A DNA stretch of 64,000 bases from Alopecurus myosuroides (taxonomy: Eukaryota; Streptophyta; Magnoliopsida; Poales; Poaceae). Location: assembly GCA_028641055.1 (NCBI GenBank), contig CM054059.1, positions 437,250,515-437,314,514 on the forward strand. The letters run 5' to 3'. Position 1 is the stretch's first letter. Each line of letters starts with the position of its first letter. Shown piece by piece: positions 48,291 through 57,899 of the stretch. Both the position numbers and the translations under genes were made by a program. A model generated the notes under the pieces. It did not search any database. It saw only the letters and a list, made by a program, of their open reading frames with translations, and was not told the DNA's origin.

Positions 48291-49803
48291 TGATGACCCA
48301 CAAGTATAGGGGGTGTATCGTAGTACTTTCGATAAATAAGAGTGTCGAACCCAACGAGGAGCAGAAGGTGTTGACAAGCAGTTTCGATGAAGGAATAACT
48401 GTTAATACTGAAAGATAGATTTGTAGGACTTTTTGATATTGCAGATAAATAAAGCGCGAGTAAATAAAATACAGTAATAATAATTGCAGCAAGTGACCCA
48501 ATCCTTTCTCCAGCAAAGGACAAGCCGGTGAGTTCACTTATTATTAACAAACGTTCTCGGGGACACACGGGAGGTTTCTGTCAAGTGCATTTGTTGCATG
48601 CCGCTGAATAATCTTTATGTTTCGATAAGTGTTGTGTGGGTGAAACTATGCTAATGTACCATCCCATCCAAGACTAATGCATACTTGTGATTATACCCCT
48701 TGCAAGCATCCGCAACTACAAGAAAATAATTAAGAAATAAATCTAACCACAACTTTAAACTCCGGGATCCTACGCTCCCTCGTGTAATGGTTTCCTAACG
48801 GGGTTTTAGGTTTCTGTCACTCCGGCAACCCCACAATTAGTAGCCAAATACACGATGCATTCCCCTAGGCCCATAAATGGTGAAGTATCATGTAGTCGAC
48901 ATTCACATGACACCACTAGAAGAATAACACCACAACTTAAATATCAAACCATCAAATATTACTCAACATTACTTCAGTACTAACAACTTGAGTTCTCCCT
49001 TGTCCTCAAGAACAACACGAACTACTCACAAGACATCATATGGATCATAATTAGAGGTGATATAATAGATGATAACAATCTGGTCATAAAGTGCAAACAT
49101 CGATAAATCTCACAAGCATCAACTACTAACAAGTAATCCACACCGGGAGAGAGATCTAATGTAAAACAACGATAGAGGCCCCTAATTGTTACAGTGGGAT
49201 GATGGTGGATGATGAGGGTGATGGTGCTAGTGGCGATGATGATGATGATGATGATCTTGATGATGCCCGAAGTGATGACTATGACGATGGCGATGATTTT
49301 CTCTCTCGGGAGAGGAATTTCCCCGGGAGATTTCTTCCTGCCAGAGAGCTTTTCTCTCTCGGGTGTTTTCCGCCTCGAGGCGGCGGCGGAATAATTCTTC
49401 GATGATGGTATGAGGCTTAGGGTTCCCTGGGGGTCAAGTACGCGAAAGACCACCACCAGGGGTGGGCCAGGGTGGCCACACCACCTGGTGGCGCGGCCAT
49501 GGGGCGCGCCACCTCATGGTGTGGGCCCCTGGTGCCCCCCCCCTCTGGCTCCCCTTCTGGATGGACTCCTCCTCTGAACATCTAAGACACCCCCGGTGTC
49601 CCTGTTCTTCTTTTGATCTTCTGAAATATGGTATCTCGGCGGTGTTTTTTCCATCAGATTTCTGGTCCCGGTGTTTATTCTCCAAAAATTATGAAACGTG
49701 CAAAATAAGATAAAATAACATAAGGGATGCATCATAACATGAAATATATCGATAAATAATAGCAAATTATGATATAAAATAGTGATGCAAAATGGACGTA
49801 TCA
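48291..49803 (-). repeat. 5' LTR of the Athila element
   Basis: 1513 bp, partner of 39634-41095, containing the same GAT-rich stretch (49199-49300). Confidence 0.92.
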
Positions 49804-50125
49804 ATTGGCGAAATGGCAGAGGCGGTGCTCAGGAGCCCCACACCACCCCCTGGCGTGGCCAATGGGGGGGGGGGGCGCCACCCTATGGTGTGGCCCCCCT
49901 GAGCCCCCCCTCCGGGTCTTTTCGGGACTCCGTGGAACCTCCGGGATTTCTAAGACTTCTGGGCTTCGAATTTTCCAATTCCGATAATATTTCCAGAACA
50001 ACTTTTCTGAAACTAAAAACAGCAGAAAACAGTGAACTGGTTCTGTGGCATCTTGTCAATAGGTTAGTACGGAAAATCGAAAAAAATGACATAAAGTGTA
50101 TAGCAAACATGTGAAAAACAATAAG
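49804..50125 (-). mobile_element. LTR fragment related to the array LTRs, right part
   Basis: Resumes the LTR left at 39633: CGCCACCCTATGGTGTGGCC, then CAGAACAACTTTTCTGAAAC and CATCTTGTCAATAGGTTAG match 9000-9200. The terminal GGAGACGTATCA is not found, so the right end is lost near 50125. Confidence 0.75.
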
Positions 50126-50448
50126 AAAACAACGTTGTAGGATTTCGACCTGACACTGTAGGGCGTCGTGGTCGGCCGGGCGTCAGAGACAACGGCGCCA
50201 TGGTTGGGCGCGTCTTGGCTGTTTGGCAACGGGCCTCAGTGGCTGATGAGAAGTGATGGCGCTCACATGTAGAGGAAAGACATGGAGCTTGACGGGGACG
50301 AGCGGGAGCTAGGTGACGGCCGAGGAAACAAACGCTGGCGGCGATCTTTGGTGTTGTCTGTTGTGAGACTGTGAGACGACGGACGCGAATCTTAGCGTCC
50401 AGGCGGACGCTTTCCACGAGGGCCGCCAAATTTGGGCGGCCCATCCGC
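50126..50448. other. Unassigned GC-rich flank
   Basis: No gene seen. It resembles the inside of an older GC-rich TIR element that may continue at 52236, but the ends could not be placed. Confidence 0.3.
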
Positions 50449-50451
50449 TAA

Positions 50452-52232
50452 GAGCATCTCTAGTCGCGGCCCCCCAAACGCGCCCCCAAGGCATCTTCCC
50501 GTCCGGACGGGCCCCGAGCGCGCCCACTCGCGACCCCCAATGGGCTCTCCCGTCCGGACGCGCCCCTAGTTCCCGTCCGAAAGCCCAGCCCACCCCCGCC
50601 GCGTAGGGGTTCCCGTGGGGGCGCCGGACGAGAAGAAACATGCGCGTGGAGTTCGCGGGCCTGCCCCGTCAGTGAGACGAGCGCGCAGTCAAAGCGGCGC
50701 CCGGTCTTCGTCTTCTCCCGAGGCGGCGCAGGGGGCGCAACGAGCCGTCGTTTCGGCCAGTTGCGTCGCTCACGCGGGGGGCGCGCTGCTTCCCCACGCG
50801 GCCGTCGGAGTTAATGCGGAGAGCCTTTCGGCCTGCCCGGCCGGGTATAAAATGCCGCCCCCGCCGCTCCGCGCCGCACACCTTCTCGCCGCTCTCTGCC
50901 TCTTCCCTCGCCGCCCTCTGCTTCCCATCTCGCTGCCCTCGGCCTCTCTCCTCGCCGCGCGCCCATGGACCCCCTCGCCGCCAATGGCTTCCCCCGCTGT
51001 TCCCTTCTCAAACACAAGGCGCGTGCCCTCTTCGCCGCCTGGTAACCATGCCCGCGGGACATGCGCGTCGGGCACGGGTTCACCATCGGGCGTGCCGGCG
51101 TCCCCATCCCCGACGCGCCGAAGGTGAGGGACGCCTCCTGGGGCGCGGAGGTGCTCGCCCACTTATACAACAAACTGATGCCGGCGCAGCGCATCGACCC
51201 CCGCTGGGACCCGGCGAACACGGCGCGCTACGAGCGCGAGTTCAAGCGCATCCACGAGGAGCGCTGGAACCGCTGGGACGGCCCCGGGCCGGCGCCGCCC
51301 GCCCAAGAACGCAACAAATATGGGCACAACGAGTTTTGGGCGCAGGACGATTTCTCCCTCGACGTCGTCCTCGACCACATCACCGCCGGCGACAGCCCGC
51401 GCCCACTATCTGGGACCCAAGAAGGAAGATGACGACTCCGTCCTCCTCCGTCTCGCGCTCGTCCTCCTCCGCCGACGGCTCCTCTAGGCGCTCGACCTCG
51501 TCTCTGCGCGTCCCCAAGACGGAGCCGCGGACGTTCACGCCGCCGCACCTGCGCGTCAAGCAGAAGCCGCGCCCCGGCGTCTCGACAAGGCGCTCCGGCG
51601 GCCTTCACATCGGGGAAGGAAGCGGCGCCCAGTCTTCCCATTGTCGCCCTGCGCCGCCCCTCCTCGTGCCCAAGCCGGAGCCGGGGCTACGCACGTCCAA
51701 GCAGGAGCTGGGGCTGGAACGCCCCCTCACCCTCTGTGAGCAGCTCCAGGCGGCAACGGAGACGGAGGACAACCTGGAGGGCGTACGAGAAGTCGTACAA
51801 CACGCCGCCCGCACTGCCCATCCCGGCGGCGCGCACGTGGTCTGTCGCCGACACGGCGGCGATGACTGCCACGTCGCTGATCGACCTCGACCCACCGGCA
51901 CCGGTGGCCAACGACGACGAGGCGGGGCCGAGCCACTGGCGCGGCAACGACGACATGGAGGACCGGAGTGACGACATCAGCAACGACGGCGACTACGACG
52001 TGTTCAACCAGTGAACACGTCGTCTTAGTTTAAATTTCATTCAAATTTTGTAATATATCCTAAATATTTGAATGAAATCGTCGTTTAAAAAATTTAGACG
52101 TCTTTTTTGTTTTGTTTGAGAGGGCTCCAATTGGGGTTGCGAGTGGGTAGCCGCGCCCCGGGTGGCGCCGCGCCGTCCGGACGAGTCCCCAAAGGACCGA
52201 TCCGGGCGTCCGGGGCGCGATTGGAGATGCTC
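50452..52232. mobile_element. Harbinger-type element with cargo ORF, TSD TAA
   Basis: Left end GAGCATCTCTAGTCGCGGCC and right end inverted GAGCATCTCCAATCGCGCCC, with perfect TAA at 50449-50451 and 52233-52235. The 1781-bp element is very GC-rich and holds one plus-strand ORF region (50965-52014) preceded by TATAAAA at about 50846, and no transposase. Confidence 0.85.
50965..52014 (+). pseudogene. Harbinger cargo ORF, decayed
   Basis: Starts MDPLAANGFPRCSLLKHKA; a TAA at 51042 is followed in the same frame by MRVGHGFTIGRAGVPIPDAP, EVLAHLYNKLMPAQRIDPRW and FWAQDDFSLDVVLDHITAGD. The reading then needs a shift near 51420 to a Ser-rich and Pro/Lys-rich segment (VPKTEPRTFTPPHLRVKQKP) and a second shift near 51770 to an acidic tail ending NDGDYDVFNQ. 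No domain recognised. A TATAAAA lies about 120 bp upstream. One stop and two frame changes make it a pseudogene. Confidence 0.6.
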
Positions 52233-52235
52233 TAA

Positions 52236-53010
52236 CCCGTTTAGGGCTCTCTGGCGGCGCGGACGGAGCGGATCAGCGGACATCATCGTCCGCCTGCATC
52301 GCTGACCAGGAGCAAGCCTTGAACTTGTCCAGTTCTGCTACCCCCTGTGGATCATAGGTTGCCGGCGTCCAAGTGATCAGAACTTGCTTGCCCTCAGTTG
52401 TCAGGTTGGGCTGTCACTTGCGTTATTTTCATGCGACGCACTGGTACAGGAGTGCTGGGTACCAAGCGCACTAATTCATATGTCTGTAATTCCAGTACAG
52501 CAGCAACACCGGTGCACAGTATAGCCATGACCGTAGTGAGCTCCAAGAGATACCCCAGCTAGAACAAACTGTCCGTCCTTGGAAGAAGAAGAGATGGGCA
52601 GTGCCCAGACAACATGCTATTGGAAAAAACATTCTCCATCAGGTGGCCAGGCAATTTCCCACTGGAATAGTGCCAACGCACACAATGAAGCACCGACTCA
52701 TCATGCATGATGGTGTACTGCGTAGGGAGAGGGTCCTAATTAACATTCATCGTCCAGTTAACACTACGGAAGATGGGTGGATGGCGATGCGATGCAGAGC
52801 ACAACAAATCACACCAGTGTGCACAAGACCTAGCAAGGCTACCTGATTCGTTGGAACGCAGGGCGGTGCGTTCACTTCACCGTAGAACAGTGAGCCCAAG
52901 CAAAAACAAGTGGCTCGCTGCCTTTCGCGTGGGCTGACTGCCCGAAAGGCCCAAAGCTAGTATACCCTGGCTTCGCTGGTGAACGAGTGAGCGGCAGCAG
53001 ATGGAGCTTC
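52236..53010. other. Unassigned region upstream of U5 snRNA
   Basis: A stretch at 52330-52860 has gene-like base composition. On the minus strand it can be read as short open pieces, for example LELQTYELVRLVPSTPVPVR, but no domain is recognisable and frames break. It may be a decayed gene fragment. The part near 52930-52960 has GCCC-type motifs (CTGCCCGAAAGGCCC) of the kind found upstream of monocot snRNA genes. Confidence 0.35.
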
Positions 53011-53016
53011 CATTTA

Positions 53017-53027
53017 GTCCCACACCG
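53017..53027 (+). promoter_or_regulatory. Upstream sequence element (USE) of a plant snRNA gene
   Basis: GTCCCACACCG matches the plant USE RTCCCACATCG at ten of eleven positions. The spacing to the TATA element (33 bases) is the Pol II class; Pol III snRNA genes have about ten bases fewer. Confidence 0.85.
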
Positions 53028-53060
53028 CCTGGCGGAGAGAGTCCGGGCAGGGAGCTCGGC

Positions 53061-53070
53061 TACATAAGAG
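53061..53070 (+). promoter_or_regulatory. TATA-like element of the U5 gene
   Basis: TACATAAGAG, about 30 bases before the predicted RNA start. Together with the USE it specifies plant snRNA transcription. Confidence 0.75.
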
Positions 53071-53090
53071 GGCGGGGTGCGGGCGTTGAG

Positions 53091-53222
53091 AAGCACGCAG
53101 CTGCGTGGTGAGCACAAAGCGAACTATTCTTTCGCCTTTTACTAAAGAATACCGTGTGCACGCCACAAATAGCAGCATACGCTAATTTTTAAAGGGTGTT
53201 TACTCTCTGTGAGGAAACACCT
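53091..53222 (+). ncRNA. U5: U5 spliceosomal snRNA
   Basis: The invariant U5 loop I with its stem is present: TTCTTTCGCCTTTTACTAAAG (loop core GCCTTTTAC), which aligns exon ends in the spliceosome. The outer stems pair (GCTGC with GCAGC, GTGG with CCAC, GTGAGCAC with GTGTGCAC around the loop). An Sm-type site, AATTTTTAAAG, follows at about 53183-53193, and then a 3' hairpin, GGTGTTT...AAACACC (53195-53221). A 3'-box-like AGTTTTG follows near 53241. The start is inferred from the TATA distance and the stem, the end from the hairpin, so both may be off by a few bases. Promoter, loop, Sm site and terminal hairpin together argue for a working gene. The variant Sm flank (AAAG for the more usual GG) is the only oddity. 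Confidence 0.9.
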
Positions 53223-53464
53223 ACAATTCTGAAAATTTCAAGTTTTGTTTGAAACTATCGTTCAACCAGGTATTAATATATCGTGGGTGCTCCAAGCACG
53301 AAGCCCCAACATCCTGTGCGATCAACAGCTTCGACCGTTGTCGTGGTAAAGCTTCGTTGTGTAGAGGTGGTACCTAGTGGCTGTTTCAACTGGGATCTGT
53401 GCATTAAATTAGTAGCGCGAAGGTCTAGTCACAATGGGAGTACGTTAGCCTATACGTTATCTTA

Positions 53465-54285
53465 GGCTGGTCACAATGGAAGGAACTTATGAGTAACATC
53501 ACATACTCCAATACAACTTTGCTTATGTGACACGTATTTAATGAAGAGAGATGCTTGTGGTAACTAACTACTCCCTCCGTCCGGGTTTGTTAGTCCCCTA
53601 ATGAAGAGCATTGCGACCAAGGCATAATTCTATTGGTGTCCTTTCCACTAATCAACGGCACAGTTTTCCAATATCTAATTAATTGCGCAATTAATTTGGC
53701 CATGCAAACCAATCAAAATAAGACTAGGTGGGATTTTATAACTATTATGGCACAGTTAATTAGGAAATTAAATGCTTACATGCCTTATGGGGGCTTCATT
53801 TCTGGACAAATAGATTTTGAGTAGGGGACTAACAAACCCGGACGGAGGGAGTAGCTAAGTTACAGGAACATCACACACTCCAAGAAACAATGAGTCTATA
53901 GCCTAATAAATGCATTGTTGCATGACACTACATACATGTTACTCCCCATTGTGGAGGTAGGAACATAGTCTAGAAAAGTGTGTAGGTTCCTACCTTATGT
54001 TACTCCCCATTGTGGGCTGGTCACAATGGGGAGTAACATAAGGTAGGAACCTACACACTTTTCTAGACTATGTTCCTACCTCCACAATGGGGAGTAACAT
54101 GTATATAGTCATGCAACAATGCATTTATTAGGCTATAGACTCATTGTTTCTTGGAGTGTGTGATGTTCCGGTAACTTAGCTAGTTACCACAAGCACCTCT
54201 CTCTTCATTAAATACGTGCCACATAAGCAAAGTTGTATTGGAGTGTGTGATGTTACTCCTAAGTTCCTCCCCATTGTGACCAGCC
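53465..54285. mobile_element. Tourist-like (Harbinger) MITE, head-to-head dimer, TSD TTA
   Basis: The outer ends GGCTGGTCACAATGG and inverted CATTGTGACCAGCC are flanked by TTA at 53462-53464 and 54286-54288. The interior is a large inverted repeat around about 54014: the 270-bp right unit (54015-54285) is mirrored on the left. The left arm contains a Stowaway MITE. A second copy of the terminal motif starts at 54015, so this is two MITE units joined head to head. Confidence 0.88.
53571..53851. mobile_element. Stowaway-like MITE nested in the Tourist-like element, TSD TA
   Basis: A 281-bp element with ends CTCCCTCCGTCCGGGTTTG and inverted, flanked by TA at 53569-53570 and 53852-53853. Only the ends pair (about 28 bases), so it is longer and less palindromic than the others here. 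Confidence 0.93.
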
Positions 54286-54288
54286 TTA

Positions 54289-56336
54289 GTCCATAGTCCA
54301 TAATGGGTAGTAACCAACATGTGGTATCATGGAAAGCACTCATAGTGCCTGGGGATATGTGATGTTACGATAACTAGCTAAGTTACCACAACCCTCTCTC
54401 TTCGTATTAAATACTTGCCACATCAGTTTTTTGTTCTACGTGACATCTATGTTATTAGTGAAATTACTCCCACTGAGACTTAGCCTTAGGGATTCGTTTT
54501 TTCTTCTTTTCCATAGACTAACCAGAAAAGTGATTATTTGTCTGATTTTGCATTCGATTTCACGGCTGAATCAAATATATAATAAAAGGGCTAAACAAAA
54601 TACAAAATGCAAAAGATTATTTATAGTGCTGAGAGTTTTTTTAAAAGGGGGAATGTCCCAACAACTTAACTGCATACGTTGATGCACATAGCCATATATT
54701 ATTCATTATTTGGAAAACTAGGCAACGTTGTTGAACAATCTGACAAAAAACTCAAGACAGTATCCACCACAATAGTAATCCCACAAACCAATGAAAAGTG
54801 CATAGGCCCTAGGCAAAACCTTCAAGAAAGGATCATTCCACATGCTCCAATGTTGACGAGCCCAACCATAAGTCCATCTTGGGATTTTCATCACAAAAGG
54901 CCGAGCTTCAAGCCACTGCCTTAAAAAACGGGCACAATGCAGGAGCGCTTCGATATTGCTTGATTAGAGATCTTGCGTTTGCACCAGAGCACGTGCATAC
55001 CAGTCTTCGAAACTATACAATTGAAATGATCTAGATATCTCCTAGAGCGGGGAGGGGTGAATAGGCGACTCAAAACGAATGGCTTCGATTGAACAAATAA
55101 GAAAGTAAAATAGCCTTTTAATTTATCAACCACAAAACTGAATTATGATAGTCTCAACTATGTGCACCAATAAATTATGCTAGATAGAATATAAACAACA
55201 ATGTGATAGCAATATATAACTTCAAACACGAAGGGTATAACAAGATGAATGCTTAAGTAAAAAAGCTTGAGTATAGAGAACCGCGGGACGCAAAGACGAC
55301 TATGTATCCCAAGTTCACTTCCCAATGGAACATAGACTCCGTTGGAAAGATGTGGATTTACAATGCCTCAATTAGCCACAATGGCTCATCTTATTCTCCT
55401 TGAGCCTTGACACAATACATATTGTCTTGATCCACTAAGTGGCACCCTTGAAAGAGGTGATCAAACATTTACAAATCAACATTGGGGAAATATCGACAAC
55501 TCAATTGGAGACTCTCAAGAACATCCTGAAGCTTTACAACACCAAGATTAAGCTCTAAAGCAACCTCTTTTTTCTAGGGCACCCAAGAGTAACAAGCTCA
55601 CTATTTTTTTTAATAACGCGAGCTCGTGAACTTTAACTTCCATGAATCCTAGTGAATAACTCAAACCGATACAAGAAATCCAATGGAGAACACAAGAAGT
55701 GCTCACATACTTCTCTCCCGAATCCCACCAAAGAAACAAGTTCTATGAGCAATATGAGAGGAAGAATGAAGAAGCAGATTGACGACAATATACTACGTGT
55801 ACACCAACTCGTTAGGATTCCAAGCTTAGAGTGTTTAAGCAAGTGCTATTTATCTACAAATATGACTCGGAATTTCTTATCGAACACAGGTATCTCGTGA
55901 TTTCTCATCCTTGATCTTCAAGCAATGCCTATAGAACAAAAAGAAGTTTCCTTGTATCTCCAACACAACCGTGGTGGTTGTCAGTCAACACGGTGTTCTA
56001 GAATGAGATGAAAACAATGTAAACTATCTAAAAACAAAAGCAACAACGTCGGGTTGAGTGATTGATGGTCATGAGATGAAAACTATAAATGCAATAAATA
56101 TTTTGTTTTTTGAATATTTAAAAGCAGAAAATACTAAATGGTGTGTAGAATCTAAATGTTACGATATTTAAGTGCACGACCGGGTGTGCGATGCCGTGAT
56201 GGGAGCCCAGGTGACAAGAGTGTTAAACATGTAATGTGATGTGTATAGTATGTGAATTTTTATTTAAATAACCTTTTGGCACATCAAATTAACAATCTGA
56301 CACTTGAATCCCAAAAATTTGAAATCTAACCCTTTT
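54289..56336. other. Repetitive flank, partly LTR-like, no gene seen
   Basis: 54289-54430 shows weak further similarity to the Tourist-like MITE (GGGTAGTAACCAACATGTGG...AAGTTACCACAACCCTCTCTC), suggesting a diverged third copy. 55020-56010 has the look of an LTR or leader of a Copia-type element (GATATCTCCTAGAGCGGGGA, low coding potential). No ends placed. Confidence 0.35.
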
Positions 56337-56480
56337 GCATAGCGCCCGCCTCTAAGGCGTTATGTTCTCTAGTATAACGCCCAGCCCTAGGCGTTATGGC
56401 CGGGGCAGAGGTCAACGCAGCGCCCTCGCTCTGAGGCGTTATGCGTGCGCACGCATAACGCCCGGTTGGAGGCATTATGG
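56337..56480. repeat. Four tandem ATAACGCC/GGCGTTAT hairpins
   Basis: Four imperfect palindromes of about 28 bp at 56337-56365, 56374-56398, 56415-56443 and 56452-56478, spaced about 38 bp, each with an 8-10 base loop. The same arms occur at 4205-4560. They lie about 310 bp upstream of the GRF pseudogene start, in its promoter region. Confidence 0.8.
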
Positions 56481-56790
56481 CAATGAATGGGTAAGTGAAA
56501 TGGCCACACGCCTGACCCCCACTTTCCACTCTTTCTTGCTCCCTCTCCACTGTTCTTCAATAAATGCGAACAGTCGCCGCCTCCCCCTTTCCCCTTTTAA
56601 ATCCCCTTCATTTGCGCAGATCGGGGGCCTATTTCTCGAGATTTTGGAGTCCCATCGAGTTCTCAAGGTATTCCCTCTATTTTCTCCTCTTTTTGTTGGT
56701 TCATTTGCTCGCATTTCATTCTCTTTGTATTCCGATCCCTAGATCATCTATTTGTTTTGACTATTAAGGTTGGTAGTGTGTGTTGCAGCC

Positions 56791-57640
56791 ATGCCTAGTT
56801 GGCCGAACAGCGAGAGCTCAAAGGACTCATGGGTAGGTCAAGTAAGTATTACGAGCAATTTGATTTCTAGTGTTAGGGTTTAGACATTTTGATTCCTTAA
56901 TTCCCGTCGGTTGCATGCAAAATTTACGTACTTTGTAGCTCCATGAGGTAGACTATGCCCCTCCAAACCATTGAGGACCCTCTATGGTGTGGGATAGCGC
57001 TCAATTGTACCGAGACTTGCCGCCTTCACAGCGTGCTGCCAGAAAGGTTCTCACTTTCGAAGGGACGAACATAGGCCATCGTTTCTATGGATGCTCCGTG
57101 AGGAATGTAAGTATTCCATTTGTAAAGATAGCATAAGGTTTTTTTTGCGGCAACTTCACTATTTTTTGGGATGACAAGATGACGAATTTTTGTGTGTAGG
57201 ATGCCATAAATTGTGGATTTATGCATTGGGTAGATAGTGATTGGGAACCAACTTTGAAAAGATCTCTTGGGAGACAGTGGGAAATGTACAAGGAGAGCAA
57301 CAATGCTAGAGTTCATGAGAAGGAACAAAATGATAATTTGGTGGAGGATTTGATGGTTCACAAGACTGAGCTGCAAAAGAAATACAAGAATTTAATAAAA
57401 GAGGACAATGCTTGGTTTGATGCTCTGGAGGTAAGCTGGTGCTGGAAAACGTGGAGAAGATAAATAGGAAAGGTACCAAGGAGAGAAGTGGGGTCAGAGT
57501 TAGAGGCATTGCAGAAGAAACTCGAGAAGTGTCAAATAGAGAGAAATGCGTTGAAGAATGGAGTTTCAAAGATGAAGACCGAGGCAGAGGAGCAGCAAAG
57601 GGAGGGAAAGGGAGTTACAGTACAATGCACTAAAGGAGGA
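56791..57640 (+). pseudogene. GRF-type zinc-finger protein with coiled coil, broken
   Basis: Exons: 56791-56841 (MPSWPNSESSKDSWVGQ), 56939-57106, 57200-57430 and a last coiled-coil exon from about 57487. Donor and acceptor sites are good and phases agree. Exon 2 carries LHEVDYAPPNH, then TGA where the family has a Cys ligand, and later RKVLTFEGTNIGHRFYGCSV; exon 3 gives NCGFMHWVDSDWEPTLKRSL. GRF fingers bind single-stranded nucleic acid through zinc. The coiled coil ELEALQKKLEKCQIERNALK follows. A TTGCAG acceptor just before the ATG suggests a leader intron. The stop in exon 2 removes a zinc ligand and most of the protein, so it is non-functional unless read through. Confidence 0.68.
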
Positions 57641-57899
57641 GAAGAAAAGGCGAGTACCAGTTGTTTGATCTTATGTAATCTAGTATGGAAAACAAGGACA
57701 AACCGAAGAGGATTAAGTTAATCATGGACGAATGAGCTATGCAACAATTATCGTTCGTTCTTAGACCATTTTATTAGTGGGCCTGTTCTTGTAATGGCTT
57801 AGTGCTTATTTGTACTCTTGTTCCATGGACATGTTATTGTAATGGACGAATGAGTTATGCAACATTTATCTCTTTTACTGGACAAGTTATTGTAATGAC

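Larger units (their letters stand above)
39634..49803 (-). mobile_element. Athila-lineage Gypsy retrotransposon, complete but dead
   Basis: LTRs 39634-41095 and 48291-49803 start TGATGA(T/C)CCACAAGTATAG and end TTTTGCATC-type sequence inverted (GGACGTATCA). The flanking bases ATAGG and ATTGG differ at one site from a perfect 5-bp duplication. On the minus strand the order is 5' LTR, primer site, gag, protease, reverse transcriptase, RNase H, integrase, long 3' region, purine tract, 3' LTR: Gypsy order. Stop codons and frame changes in gag and pol prevent activity. It is inserted into an older LTR. Confidence 0.93.

Noticed and set aside
39634..49803. Active autonomous retrotransposon
   Set aside because: Several stops and frame changes in gag and pol and a mutated primer site.
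50615..51127. 170-residue Arg/Pro/Ser-rich frame
   Set aside because: A different frame of the GC-rich Harbinger cargo region; the MDP frame has the better start and upstream TATA.
53091..53222. U6 or U3 Pol III-type snRNA gene
   Set aside because: USE-TATA spacing is of the Pol II class, the loop is that of U5, and no T-run terminator follows the hairpin.
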